18,584 bases of DNA from an uncultured Lachnospiraceae bacterium (GCA_910586005.1 CAJUHG010000019.1:1-18584), one strand, 5' to 3'; shown: positions 1-7,983, counted from the first letter of the stretch. Numbers and translations: made by a program. Notes: generated from the sequence alone by a model not told the origin.

Positions 1-75
1 TCGGCGCAGCAAAGCGTACAAGTCCCTCATGAATGAGGGATTTAGGGAGTTGAAGTGGGCTTGCCCACTTTGTTC
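1..75 (+). mobile_element. Right end of an IS200/IS605-type element (TnpB guide-RNA scaffold end), truncated by window
   Basis: Two compact hairpins lie back to back. The first has arms 23-30 and 33-40 (CCCTCA paired with TGAGGG). It is followed by the phrase TTTAGGGAGTTGAAG. The second has arms 53-60 and 63-70 (AAGTGGGC with GCCCACTT). A hairpin followed by TTTAGGGAGTT and then a subterminal hairpin is the layout I know from right ends of IS200/IS605 and IS1341-like elements. There the 3' part of tnpB overlaps the guide RNA (omega/reRNA) and the last hairpin is the TnpA recognition site. No transposase can be identified here; any tnpB would lie upstream of the window. The exact element end cannot be fixed but should fall within a few bases after 70. 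The call rests on remembered family sequence, not on a search. Confidence 0.6.
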
Positions 76-89
76 TAGAAATCATATAT

Positions 90-95
90 TATAAT
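90..95 (+). promoter_or_regulatory. Putative -10 box for trxA
   Basis: TATAAT lies 20 bases upstream of the trxA start. No convincing -35 sits at the proper distance: the corresponding bases are the edge of the second IS-type hairpin. Transcription may therefore start from an extended or weak promoter, or come from the element. Confidence 0.35.
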
Positions 96-100
96 AATTT

Positions 101-106
101 AGGAGG
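101..106 (+). promoter_or_regulatory. Ribosome binding site that decides the trxA start
   Basis: AGGAGG ends 8 bases before the ATG at 115 but only 2 bases before the in-frame TTG at 109, so the ATG is the real start. Confidence 0.8.
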
Positions 107-114
107 TATTGTTT

Positions 115-426
115 ATGGCAGTATTGAAAATTACAGCAGATAATTTTGAAGAAGAAGTAAGAAATAGTAAAGTGCCTGTGCTTATAGATTTTTGGGCAGA
201 ATGGTGTGGTCCATGTCAAATGCAAGGGCCAGTAGTTGAGGAAGCAGCAGAGGAATTTTCTGAACGTATCAAAATTGGTAAAATAAATGTGGATGAAGAA
301 GGTGCATTAGCACAAAAATATGGTGTTATGAGTATTCCTACATTAATTTTGTTTAAAGATGGACAAGTTGATAAAAAGGCAATAGGATTTCATTCTATTG
401 AGGAACTTAGAAAAATCATAGCTTGA
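115..426 (+). CDS. trxA: Thioredoxin
   Basis: A 103-aa cytoplasmic thiol-disulfide reductase that passes electrons from thioredoxin reductase to ribonucleotide reductase, peroxiredoxins and other targets. The active site WCGPC is at residues 30-34, preceded by the usual strand LIDFWAE. The cis-proline motif SIPT follows in the second half, and length and fold order match classic thioredoxins of about 105 aa. The ATG at 115 is preferred over an upstream in-frame TTG because of ribosome binding site spacing. The gene stands alone: an IS200/IS605-type right end lies directly upstream and a strong terminator follows. The residues after the active site (QMQGPVV) differ slightly from the common KMIAPVL but keep the proline. 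Function is secure. Confidence 0.95.
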   Translation: MAVLKITADNFEEEVRNSKVPVLIDFWAEWCGPCQMQGPVVEEAAEEFSERIKIGKINVDEEGALAQKYGVMSIPTLILFKDGQVDKKAIGFHSIEELRKIIA

Positions 427-451
427 CGAATTTCATAATAGATTTTATAAT

Positions 452-484
452 AAAGAACAGTTACAGTTGGTAACTGTTCTTTTT
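452..484 (+). terminator. Intrinsic terminator of trxA
   Basis: A 13-bp perfect stem (arms 452-464 and 470-482) around the loop AGTTG, with a T-run at its 3' side. Confidence 0.9.
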
Positions 485-579
485 CATCTATTTTGTAAAT
501 TATAGATATAATACAAAGTATAATTTGCAATTCAACATTTATTCATTTATAAAGAATTTCACAAGACTATGGAAAATAG

Positions 580-608
580 TTGACAATCCCCAAAAAATAT
601 ATTATATT
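580..608 (+). promoter_or_regulatory. recA promoter
   Basis: TTGACA at 580-585 and TATATT at 603-608, separated by 17 bases. The predicted start of transcription is near 615, just before the LexA box. Confidence 0.75.
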
Positions 609-622
609 AATAACTATAGTAG

Positions 623-636
623 CGAACATAAGTTCG
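623..636 (+). promoter_or_regulatory. LexA (SOS) operator of recA
   Basis: CGAAC-ATAA-GTTCG is a perfect match to the Bacillus/Clostridium-type SOS box CGAAC-N4-GTTCG. It lies between the predicted transcription start and the recA ribosome binding site, so LexA would block early elongation or overlap the initiating polymerase. Confidence 0.88.
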
Positions 637-654
637 TGGAAAAGGAGAAGGACT

Positions 655-1800
655 ATGGCAAAGGAAAAAAAAGATGATAGAAAAGAAGATAAATTAAAAG
701 CACTTGATGCGGCAATTGCAAAGATTGAAAAGGATTATGGCAAGGGCTCTATTATGAAATTAGGAGAATCAGCCATTAATATGAATGTAGAAACCATTTC
801 TACTGGTTGTCTTAGTTTAGATTTAGCATTAGGTGTTGGAGGTGTACCAAAAGGAAGAATTGTTGAGATATATGGTCCAGAATCTAGTGGTAAAACAACA
901 GTAGCATTGCATATGGTAGCAGAAGTTCAGAAAAATGGTGGAATAGCAGGATTTATTGATGCAGAACATGCTCTAGATCCAGTATATGCAAAAAATATAG
1001 GTGTTGATATTGATAATCTTTATATTTCACAGCCAGATAATGGAGAACAAGCTCTAGAGATTACAGAGACTATGGTGCGTTCTGGTGCAGTTGATATTGT
1101 AATTGTAGATTCTGTTGCAGCCTTGGTACCAAAGGCAGAGATTGATGGTGATATGGGAGATTCTCATGTGGGATTGCAAGCACGTTTAATGTCCCAAGCA
1201 CTCCGTAAGCTTACAGCAGTGATTAGTAAATCAAATTGTATTGTAATTTTTATCAATCAGCTTAGAGAAAAAGTAGGTATTATGTTTGGAAATCCTGAAA
1301 CCACAACAGGAGGACGTGCATTAAAATTTTATTCTTCCATTCGTTTGGATGTAAGAAGAATAGAGGCTTTAAAACAAGCAGGGGAATTTATTGGAAATCG
1401 TACAAAGATTAAAGTAGTTAAAAATAAGGTAGCGCCACCTTTTAAAGAGGCAGAGTTTGATATTATGTTTGGTCAGGGGATTTCAAAAGAGGGAGATCTT
1501 TTAGATAATGCTGTTAATTTAGGAATTATCAATAAATCTGGTGCATGGTTTGCTTATAATGGAACAAAAATAGGCCAAGGAAGAGAAAATGCAAAACAAT
1601 ATCTAAGAGAACATGAAGAAATTCTTGATGAAGTAGATAAGAAAGTAAGAGAACAAGTTTTGCAAAAAGAAAATACTTCTGAGGAATTAGAAAATTCAGT
1701 GAAAACAGAAAATAATGAAGAATCTGGGCAAATAATAGAAAATCTTGAGCAGACAGAAGAACAAATAACAGACAACACTGAGATAGCAGAAGAGATGTAA
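655..1800 (+). CDS. recA: Recombinase RecA
   Basis: A 381-aa DNA-dependent ATPase that forms filaments on single-stranded DNA, drives strand exchange and activates LexA self-cleavage. Walker A GPESSGKTT is at residues 74-82, and the core shows the standard order, including FINQLREKVG and the GGRALKFY segment. The C-terminal tail is long and strongly acidic (Glu-rich from about residue 330), as expected for the regulatory tail. The ATG at 655 is chosen because AAGGAGAAGG lies just upstream. A longer in-frame reading from 580 would start inside the promoter and run through the LexA box. recX follows after 83 bases with no terminator, so the two are probably co-transcribed. Confidence 0.97.
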   Translation: MAKEKKDDRKEDKLKALDAAIAKIEKDYGKGSIMKLGESAINMNVETISTGCLSLDLALGVGGVPKGRIVEIYGPESSGKTTVALHMVAEVQKNGGIAGFIDAEHALDPVYAKNIGVDIDNLYISQPDNGEQALEITETMVRSGAVDIVIVDSVAALVPKAEIDGDMGDSHVGLQARLMSQALRKLTAVISKSNCIVIFINQLREKVGIMFGNPETTTGGRALKFYSSIRLDVRRIEALKQAGEFIGNRTKIKVVKNKVAPPFKEAEFDIMFGQGISKEGDLLDNAVNLGIINKSGAWFAYNGTKIGQGRENAKQYLREHEEILDEVDKKVREQVLQKENTSEELENSVKTENNEESGQIIENLEQTEEQITDNTEIAEEM

Positions 1801-1883
1801 ATGATTATATAAAGAATGATATATCGGTTGGTTTGTCATGCACTATACTCTATAAAATATTGTAAAGTAGGAGAGGAAATAGC

Positions 1884-2489
1884 ATGCAGATTGTACAGAT
1901 AGTTGAATTAGATAAAAAGCGTGTACGGGTATTTTTGGAGAATGGAAAGAGTTTTCCACTTTACAAGAATGAAGAACAAAAATTTTGTTTGAAAGAAGGG
2001 GAAAACCTTTCAAAAGAGCAATATCATGAAATTTATAGTGAAATTCTTATAAAAAGAGCTAGAAAAAGAGTGTTGCATTTATTAGAAAAAATGGATCGCA
2101 CAGAATCACAACTTAGGATAAAGTTACAACAGGGATTTTATCCAGAAGATATTATTGAGGATGCCATTGAATATGTAAAAGAATATCATTATTTGGATGA
2201 TATAAGATATGCAAAAAACTTTGTTAGAAATCAAAAAGATAAAAAAAGTTTGCGCCAAATACAAATAGCGTTATGTGGCAAAGGAATAAACAGAGAGTTG
2301 ATTCAACAAGCGTTAGAGGAAGAATATCAACAAGAAAATGAGCAAGAACTAATCCGAAAATGGATGGAAAAAAAGCATTATTCATCAAAAACAGCAGATT
2401 TAAAAGAAAAAAGGAAAATGTATCAATTTTTAGTGCGGAAAGGTTTTCAATCTGATGATATTTTGCATGTATTAGACTACTTGACATAA
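1884..2489 (+). CDS. recX: Regulatory protein RecX
   Basis: A 201-aa modulator that binds RecA filaments and limits their growth. The sequence is built from repeated three-helix units typical of the family; the motif LDDIRYAKNFVRNQ is the RecX hallmark (Y-D-x-x-Y-A-x-x-(F/W)-V). It is longer than the 166-aa E. coli protein and shorter than the roughly 264-aa Bacillus one, because an N-terminal beta-rich segment (about 1-50) precedes the helical repeats. TAGGAGAGG sits just before the ATG. Its place directly behind recA, without a terminator between them, supports the assignment and implies SOS co-regulation. Confidence 0.9.
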   Translation: MQIVQIVELDKKRVRVFLENGKSFPLYKNEEQKFCLKEGENLSKEQYHEIYSEILIKRARKRVLHLLEKMDRTESQLRIKLQQGFYPEDIIEDAIEYVKEYHYLDDIRYAKNFVRNQKDKKSLRQIQIALCGKGINRELIQQALEEEYQQENEQELIRKWMEKKHYSSKTADLKEKRKMYQFLVRKGFQSDDILHVLDYLT

Positions 2490-2558
2490 TACAGAAAAAA
2501 GTATAAAATCAATATGTTGTAATTCATGTTCATAGATTGCATGTGTTTAAAAATACAT

Positions 2559-2617
2559 CAGCATTTTTGCTGTAAGTAGTTCATTTGTTTTACAAGTATT
2601 ATTCCATTGAACTGCTT
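2559..2617 (+). other. Two hairpins between recX and rny
   Basis: A 5-bp hairpin (CAGCA 2559-2563 with TGCTG 2568-2572) is followed by a 10-bp stem with one G-T pair (2574-2583 with 2608-2617) and a 24-base loop. Neither is followed by a T-run, so they are not clean terminators. They could stabilise the recX 3' end or be processed. Confidence 0.35.
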
Positions 2618-2644
2618 GGTAATTTATAGTATATGACATATTAA
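2616..2644 (+). promoter_or_regulatory. Possible rny promoter
   Basis: TTGGTA at 2616-2621 and TATTAA at 2639-2644 with a 17-base spacer, 55 bases before the rny start. Both boxes are imperfect. Confidence 0.35.
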
Positions 2645-2698
2645 AAACGGAAAAGTTTTGCTATATGTACAATGAAAACTTAATAAGGAGGTGCTCCT

Positions 2699-4246
2699 GT
2701 GCCACAGATTTTAATCGCTATAGTAGTCACATTAATTTTTGCAGTTCCTATTACTTATTTTTTAACAGCTGAATATCGCAAACGTTTGGTAGAAACTAAA
2801 ATTGGAAGTGCCGAGGAAAAGGCAAGAGAAATAATTAATGAAGCTGTAAAGACTGCTGAAACTAAGAAGCGAGAATCTTTGCTAGAAATCAAGGAAGAGT
2901 CTATTAAAACAAAAAATGACCTTGATAAGGAAATTAAAGAGCGCAGAAATGAGATTCAACGTAATGAGCGGCGTATTATTCAAAAGGAAGAAAATTTGGA
3001 TAAGAAATTAGAAGCTATTGAGAAAAAAGAATCAAGTTTTGCAGCAAAAGAAGAAGAAATTAATAGACAAAGAGCGGAAGTTTCAAGACTACATGAAGAG
3101 CGTATACAGGAATTGGAGCGAATCTCAGGATTAACCTCTGAACAAGCAAAAGATTATCTTTTAAAAATGATTGAAGATGATGTGAAGCTTGATACTGCAA
3201 AATTAATCAAAGAAATGGAAATCAAAGCAAAAGAAGAAGCTGGAAAGAAGGCAAAGGAATATGTAGTAACTGCCATTCAAAAATGTGCTGCGGATCATGT
3301 GGCAGAAACCACAATATCTGTTGTACAACTTCCTAATGATGAAATGAAAGGAAGAATTATTGGTAGAGAAGGAAGAAATATTCGAACACTAGAGACAATG
3401 ACAGGTGTAGATTTGATTATTGATGATACTCCAGAAGCAGTAATTCTTTCTGGTTTTGATCCAGTCCGAAGAGAAGTAGCTCGTATTGCCTTGGAAAAAT
3501 TAATTGTAGATGGACGTATTCATCCGGCAAGAATTGAAGAAATGGTTGAGAAAGCTCAAAAAGAGGTAGAGACCATGATTCGGGAAGAAGGCGAAGAAGC
3601 AACTTTAGAAGTTGGAGTGCATGGAATTCATCCAGAACTTGTTCGATTATTAGGTAAAATGAAATTCCGTACAAGTTATGGACAAAATGCCTTAAAACAT
3701 TCTATTGAAGTTGCACAGCTTTCTGGATTATTGGCAGCAGAAATTGGTGTAGATATAAGAATGGCAAAGAGAGCGGGATTGCTTCATGATATTGGTAAAT
3801 CTGTTGACCAAGAAATGGAAGGATCACATATTCAAATTGGTGTGGACTTATGTAGAAAATATAAAGAAAGTTCCATTATAATTAATGCAGTTGAAGCTCA
3901 TCATGGAGATGTAGAAGCGGAATCTTTGATTGCGTGTCTGGTACAGGCAGCTGATGCAATTTCAGCAGCAAGACCAGGTGCAAGAAGAGAAACATTAGAA
4001 ACATATTCAAACAGATTGAAACAGTTAGAAGACATTGCTAATGGTTTTAAAGGTGTTGATAAATCATTTGCTATTCAGGCGGGTAGAGAGATTCGAATTA
4101 TGGTAGTTCCTGACCAAGTTAATGATGCTGATATGATTTTATTAGCACATGATATTTCAAAACAGATTGAAAATGATTTGGAATATCCAGGACAGATTAA
4201 AGTTAATGTAATTCGTGAATCACGTGTGACTGATTATGCCAAGTAA
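2699..4246 (+). CDS. rny: Ribonuclease Y
   Basis: A 515-aa membrane-anchored endoribonuclease that starts decay of many mRNAs in Firmicutes. An N-terminal transmembrane helix (about residues 3-23) is followed by a long charged coiled coil (about 30-145). Next come a KH RNA-binding domain with the loop GREG at 222-225 and an HD domain with the catalytic His363-Asp364 pair in LLHDIGK. Length matches the family. The start is GTG, chosen because AAGGAGGT ends 6 bases upstream and because it places the transmembrane helix at the very N-terminus. The recA-recX-rny neighbourhood is common in Firmicutes. A terminator follows. Confidence 0.96.
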   Translation: MPQILIAIVVTLIFAVPITYFLTAEYRKRLVETKIGSAEEKAREIINEAVKTAETKKRESLLEIKEESIKTKNDLDKEIKERRNEIQRNERRIIQKEENLDKKLEAIEKKESSFAAKEEEINRQRAEVSRLHEERIQELERISGLTSEQAKDYLLKMIEDDVKLDTAKLIKEMEIKAKEEAGKKAKEYVVTAIQKCAADHVAETTISVVQLPNDEMKGRIIGREGRNIRTLETMTGVDLIIDDTPEAVILSGFDPVRREVARIALEKLIVDGRIHPARIEEMVEKAQKEVETMIREEGEEATLEVGVHGIHPELVRLLGKMKFRTSYGQNALKHSIEVAQLSGLLAAEIGVDIRMAKRAGLLHDIGKSVDQEMEGSHIQIGVDLCRKYKESSIIINAVEAHHGDVEAESLIACLVQAADAISAARPGARRETLETYSNRLKQLEDIANGFKGVDKSFAIQAGREIRIMVVPDQVNDADMILLAHDISKQIENDLEYPGQIKVNVIRESRVTDYAK

Positions 4247-4311
4247 GGTTTGCTAACTTTGAGAAAAGGACAACCTGTTATTGGTAATTTGACCAGTACA
4301 TTCAAGTATAT

Positions 4312-4346
4312 AAGACCGTCAAATAAAAAATATTGACGGTCTTTTT
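4312..4346 (+). terminator. Intrinsic terminator of rny
   Basis: An 11-bp stem (arms 4312-4322 and 4333-4343) with an AT-rich loop and TTTTT following. Confidence 0.9.
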
Positions 4347-4370
4347 CTTATTTTTAAGTAGGAGGAAAAT

Positions 4371-4916
4371 ATGAAACAGCCATTAGTGAAAAGAGTAAAA
4401 AGAGTATTGGAACATAAGGGTTCCATTTTAGATATTTATTCTGATTATATGGAACTTCCAGATGGTAAAATTGAAAAGTGGGATTATGTAGAACATCGAA
4501 AAGGAGCAGCAGCAGTTGTACCTGTACTTTCAGATGGAAGAATCTTAATGGTAAGTCAATATCGCAATGCTTTAGAGCGTTTTACATTAGAAATTCCAGC
4601 AGGCTCTAGAGATTCTAAAACAGAGCCTACGATAGAATGTGCAGCAAGAGAGTTAGAAGAAGAGACAGGATATTATTGTGAAAATTTGGAGTTTTTACTA
4701 TCTTTGAGAACAACAGTAGCTTTTTGTAATGAATTAGTTGATGTATATGTAGCAAGAGAACTAGTAGCAACAAATCAACAACATTTAGATGAAGGGGAAT
4801 TTATTGATGTAAAACCTTATACTTTGGAAGAACTATGTAATTTAATTTACCAAGGTGTTATTCAAGATGGTAAAACAGTGGCAGCTATCATGGCTTATAA
4901 AAATAAGTATCAATAA
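4371..4916 (+). CDS. nudF: Nudix hydrolase, ADP-ribose pyrophosphatase type
   Basis: A 181-aa Nudix enzyme expected to split ADP-ribose into AMP and ribose 5-phosphate. The Nudix box runs from Gly78 to Tyr101, with the catalytic helix AARELEEETGY ending it and Glu94, Glu97 and Glu98 as metal ligands. PAG precedes the box, as in ADP-ribose pyrophosphatases. The spacing between the first Gly and the first Glu (Glu85) is six rather than five residues, a one-residue loop insertion. The N-terminal LEHKGSILDIYSDYMELPDG strand region is typical of this subgroup. TAGGAGG precedes the ATG, and spoIIM follows after 49 bases. The nudF-spoIIM-xerD order is conserved in Firmicutes. Confidence 0.88.
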   Translation: MKQPLVKRVKRVLEHKGSILDIYSDYMELPDGKIEKWDYVEHRKGAAAVVPVLSDGRILMVSQYRNALERFTLEIPAGSRDSKTEPTIECAARELEEETGYYCENLEFLLSLRTTVAFCNELVDVYVARELVATNQQHLDEGEFIDVKPYTLEELCNLIYQGVIQDGKTVAAIMAYKNKYQ

Positions 4917-4965
4917 TTTTTTTTAAAGGACTTGCATAAGATAGAAAAAAAAGAATGAGAAACAT

Positions 4966-5601
4966 ATGAAAAAATTATTGCATGTATCTTGGCAGCAAAA
5001 AAATAATATATCCAGAAATGATTCGATTTGGATAAGTATTATGAAAATTTTGCTACTCTTGTCCTTTGTAGCAGGAATTTTTGTAGCAAATCTAATGGGA
5101 AGAGAGGAGATTGCTAATGCAGGGGTATTAAATGATTACTTTGTAGAGAAGTTTCAATATACTCAAATAAATGGAGAAAATCTTTTTTTCTATATTATTG
5201 GTGAACGTATGCCTTTGTTATTTTTGTTATTTTTGCTAGTATTTACTTCTCTTGGAATTTTTAGTGGAATTCTTGTAGTAGGATGGCAGGGCTTTTCTAT
5301 TGGTTTTATGCTTTCCACTGGAATTGCAAAATATGGAGTAAAAGGTATTATACTTGTATTAGGTGGATTGTTTCCACAATATCTATTGTATTTTCCAGTT
5401 TATATTTTTTATTGTTATGTTGCAGTATTTTTAAGGCAACGTTTCTTTGCAGTAGGAAGAGACAATATTTCAGAACGAAGATTTGCATATGGAATTGGAT
5501 TGTTAATAGCAGTAGTTTTGATGATTGTATTTGTTGCTGGAATTTTTTTAGAAAGTTATGTAAGCCCTGTGATACTTAAAAGTATATTAAAATTATTTTG
5601 A
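4966..5601 (+). CDS. spoIIM: Stage II sporulation protein M
   Basis: A 211-aa integral membrane protein of the SpoIID-SpoIIM-SpoIIP peptidoglycan-degrading complex that drives engulfment of the forespore. About five hydrophobic segments are visible (near residues 25-43, 83-105, 110-130, 132-155 and 175-197). The family phrases FSGILVVGWQGFSIGFMLS and GGLFPQYLLYFP lie in the middle. The usual length is about 210 aa. The ribosome binding site is weak (GAATGAG at modest distance), so translation may depend on upstream reading from the Nudix gene, 49 bases away. Its presence implies a spore-forming lineage. Confidence 0.9.
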   Translation: MKKLLHVSWQQKNNISRNDSIWISIMKILLLLSFVAGIFVANLMGREEIANAGVLNDYFVEKFQYTQINGENLFFYIIGERMPLLFLLFLLVFTSLGIFSGILVVGWQGFSIGFMLSTGIAKYGVKGIILVLGGLFPQYLLYFPVYIFYCYVAVFLRQRFFAVGRDNISERRFAYGIGLLIAVVLMIVFVAGIFLESYVSPVILKSILKLF

Positions 5602-5810
5602 GATATCATTGTAAGTTTTATATACTTTTTATTATAATAATTAGTAATAAAAAATATATAACAGAATAGGGAAAATTGATAAACAATAGAAAACCCAAGC
5701 ACGACGATGATCCTCACTTTGCCTTTGCGTAAATAAAAAGAAAAGAGACAACAGTTAAAGAAGTAATATGAAAGGGAAAAGAGCCAATAGCTCAATGAGG
5801 TAGCTGATTT

Positions 5811-6695
5811 ATGACTTACGAGGTACAAAAATTTGTTCATTACTTAAAAGAAGTCAAAAAGACTTCTGATAACACAGTAATTTCTTATGAGCGGGATTTA
5901 AAAAAAATGAATCAGTTTTTTTCACAGCAGGGGATTAAGGATGTAAAGAAAATTACTATTACAGGATTAAATTCTTACATATTATTTCAAGAAAAGCAGA
6001 AAAAAAAGCCATCAACTATTTCAAGAAGTATTGCGGCAATGAAAGCATTTTTTCATTATTTACAAAAGGAGGGGGTTATAGATAAAAATATAGCAGAAGA
6101 GTTAAAAGCACCAAAAGTGGAAAAGAAAATACCTGTTGTTTTAACAAAAGAAGAAATAGTACAATTATTAGAAAAGGCAAAGGGAAAAACCCCAAAGGAA
6201 CTCAGAGACAGTGCTATGTTAGAATTACTCTATGCCACAGGGATTCGGGTATCAGAGCTAATATCTTTGAAACTTTCAGATGTAAATTTACAAATGGACT
6301 ATATTACATGTAAGGATGGTGATAAAGAAAGAATTGTTCCATTTGGAACAGTAGCAAAACAGGCTTTGGAAGATTATTTAAAGGAAGGGCGTTCTGCATT
6401 GATTGCAAATAAAGAAAGTTCATATTTTTTTACTAATTGTTCTGGGCAGGTTATGAGTCGCCAAGGCTTTTGGAAGCTAGTGAAATCTTATGCTAAAAAA
6501 GCAGGCCTTACCAAAGAGTTGACACCCTATACATTGCGGCATTCTTTCGCAGTCCATTTAGTTAGTAATGGTGCAGATTTACATTCTGTTCAAGAGATGT
6601 TAGGACATTCAGATATTTCTACCACCCAAATTTATGCACAGATAAATCAAAAACGCATTCGGGAGGTTTATTTAAAATCACATCCTAGAAGTTGA
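5811..6695 (+). CDS. xerD: Tyrosine recombinase XerD
   Basis: A 294-aa site-specific recombinase that resolves chromosome dimers at dif. The N-terminal SAM-like DNA-binding domain covers about 1-105 and the catalytic domain about 110-290. Catalytic residues: Arg146 (ATGIRVSEL), Lys172, Arg243 (TLRHSFA), His266 (LGHS) and the nucleophile Tyr275 (TTQIYAQ). The position normally held by His in the HxxR box is Tyr240 (TPYTLR), an uncommon change that may affect catalysis. XerD rather than XerC is favoured by linkage to spoIIM and by the STTQIY phrase. ATGAGGTAG precedes the ATG. A strong hairpin follows the gene. Confidence 0.9.
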   Translation: MTYEVQKFVHYLKEVKKTSDNTVISYERDLKKMNQFFSQQGIKDVKKITITGLNSYILFQEKQKKKPSTISRSIAAMKAFFHYLQKEGVIDKNIAEELKAPKVEKKIPVVLTKEEIVQLLEKAKGKTPKELRDSAMLELLYATGIRVSELISLKLSDVNLQMDYITCKDGDKERIVPFGTVAKQALEDYLKEGRSALIANKESSYFFTNCSGQVMSRQGFWKLVKSYAKKAGLTKELTPYTLRHSFAVHLVSNGADLHSVQEMLGHSDISTTQIYAQINQKRIREVYLKSHPRS

Positions 6696-6743
6696 ATTTT
6701 AGTTTTAAAAAAATAGAAAACACGAGCGTTATGTAATATTTGA

Positions 6744-6790
6744 CATACCAAAGTCTCACATTCTTAGTGAGCTTTGGTATGCTTTTCTAT
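6744..6790 (+). terminator. Terminator between convergent xerD and aroF
   Basis: A stem of about 15 bp with one bulged T (arms 6744-6759 and 6767-6781) is followed by CTTTTCTATTTT on the + strand. It clearly ends xerD transcription. The minus-strand side lacks a good T-run. Confidence 0.8.
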
Positions 6791-6903
6791 TTTAATAGGA
6801 AATAATTTTTCACCCTAAAGAGTGAAAGTATCTTTCTATAAAGTAAAAAATAAAAGGTACACTTGTCCTAGAAAAGAACTCATTTAAAAATATTTCATAG
6901 TAA

Positions 6904-7935
6904 TTATTGATTCATTTCTGCAATATGATAGAGTAATTCTTCTGATTCTTTCCAGCCAAGACAAGGATCTGTAATGGATTTTCCATAGACATGTTCGCCT
7001 ACTTTTTGGCAGCCTGGTTCAAGATAACTTTCAATCATTACTCCCTTTACCATACTTTTAATTTCTGAGGAAATTCGGCGGTTATGCATAACTTCTTTTA
7101 CAATTCTAACTTGCTGTTCATATTGCTTATTGGAATTTGAATGATTTGAATCAATAATTGCAGTAGGATTTAATAAATTTCTTTCTCCATACATTTGAAT
7201 TAAGCGTTCTAAGTCTTCATAATGATAATTAGGAATACAAATTCCACGTTTATTAACAGCACCACGTAAAACGACATGGGTCAAAGGATTTCCAGTTGTA
7301 CTTACCTCATAACCCCGAAATACAAAATGATGAGGATGTTGGGCTGCATAAACAGAATTAAGCATTACAGAAAAGTCTCCACTAGTTGGATTTTTCATTC
7401 CGGCAGGTACATCAAAACCACTCACTGTTAAGCGATGATGTTGATCTTCTACAGAGCGTGCACCAATAGCAACATAAGAAAGTAAATCCTCTACATAAGG
7501 CCAATTTTCAGGATAAAGCATTTCATCTGCAGAAGAAAGACCACTTTCTTCTAATGCACGAATATGCATTTTGCGCATGGCAATGAGTCCAGCAATCATA
7601 TCTGGTCTTTTTTCAGGGTCAGGTTGATGAGCAATTCCTTTATAACCTTCCCCAGTGGTACGTGGTTTATTGGTGTAAATACGCGGCACAATTACTAAAC
7701 GATCTTTTACTTTTTCTTGTACTTTAGCTAGACGACTAATATAGTCACAGACAGAATCTTCATTGTCTGCAGAACAAGGGCCAATAATTACCAAAAATTT
7801 ATCTGATTTACCAGTAATAATATCTCTAATCAATATATCACGTTCTTGTTTAATCTGAGTAGCTTTTTCAGATAGTGCATATTCTTGTTTAATTTCTTCT
7901 GGTTTTGGAAGTGGTTTTAATAATTTGAAACTCAT
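6904..7935 (-). CDS. aroF: 3-deoxy-7-phosphoheptulonate synthase (DAHP synthase, type I alpha)
   Basis: A 343-aa enzyme that condenses phosphoenolpyruvate and erythrose 4-phosphate, the entry step of the shikimate pathway. It resembles the E. coli AroF/AroG/AroH class along its length: IGPCS with metal-binding Cys54 at 51-55, KPRT at 90-93, AIGARSVEDQHHR, a DSNHSNS segment, and YGKSITDPCLGW near the end. Length is close to the 350 aa of E. coli AroG, including an N-terminal extension that carries feedback regulation in that class. The ATG has a good ribosome binding site (AAAGGAG, positions 7943-7949 on the other strand). aroE lies 69 bases upstream on the same strand. Which aromatic amino acid inhibits it cannot be read here. 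Confidence 0.93.
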   Translation of the reverse strand: MSFKLLKPLPKPEEIKQEYALSEKATQIKQERDILIRDIITGKSDKFLVIIGPCSADNEDSVCDYISRLAKVQEKVKDRLVIVPRIYTNKPRTTGEGYKGIAHQPDPEKRPDMIAGLIAMRKMHIRALEESGLSSADEMLYPENWPYVEDLLSYVAIGARSVEDQHHRLTVSGFDVPAGMKNPTSGDFSVMLNSVYAAQHPHHFVFRGYEVSTTGNPLTHVVLRGAVNKRGICIPNYHYEDLERLIQMYGERNLLNPTAIIDSNHSNSNKQYEQQVRIVKEVMHNRRISSEIKSMVKGVMIESYLEPGCQKVGEHVYGKSITDPCLGWKESEELLYHIAEMNQ

Positions 7936-7983
7936 ATCTTTTCTCCTTTATTTACTAAACTCATATTAATTGTAGATAGATTT

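Noticed and set aside
1..36. C-terminal end of tnpB
   Set aside because: All three frames are short and none gives a recognisable TnpB tail, so no CDS is listed; only the nucleotide signature supports the element.
580..654. N-terminal extension of RecA by 25 codons
   Set aside because: It would start inside the promoter and translate the LexA box; the ATG at 655 has the ribosome binding site and the normal RecA start MAKEKK.
5283..5579. 98-codon frame inside spoIIM
   Set aside because: It is a +1 shadow of spoIIM, rich in Cys, Trp and Phe, as expected from out-of-frame membrane-protein codons.
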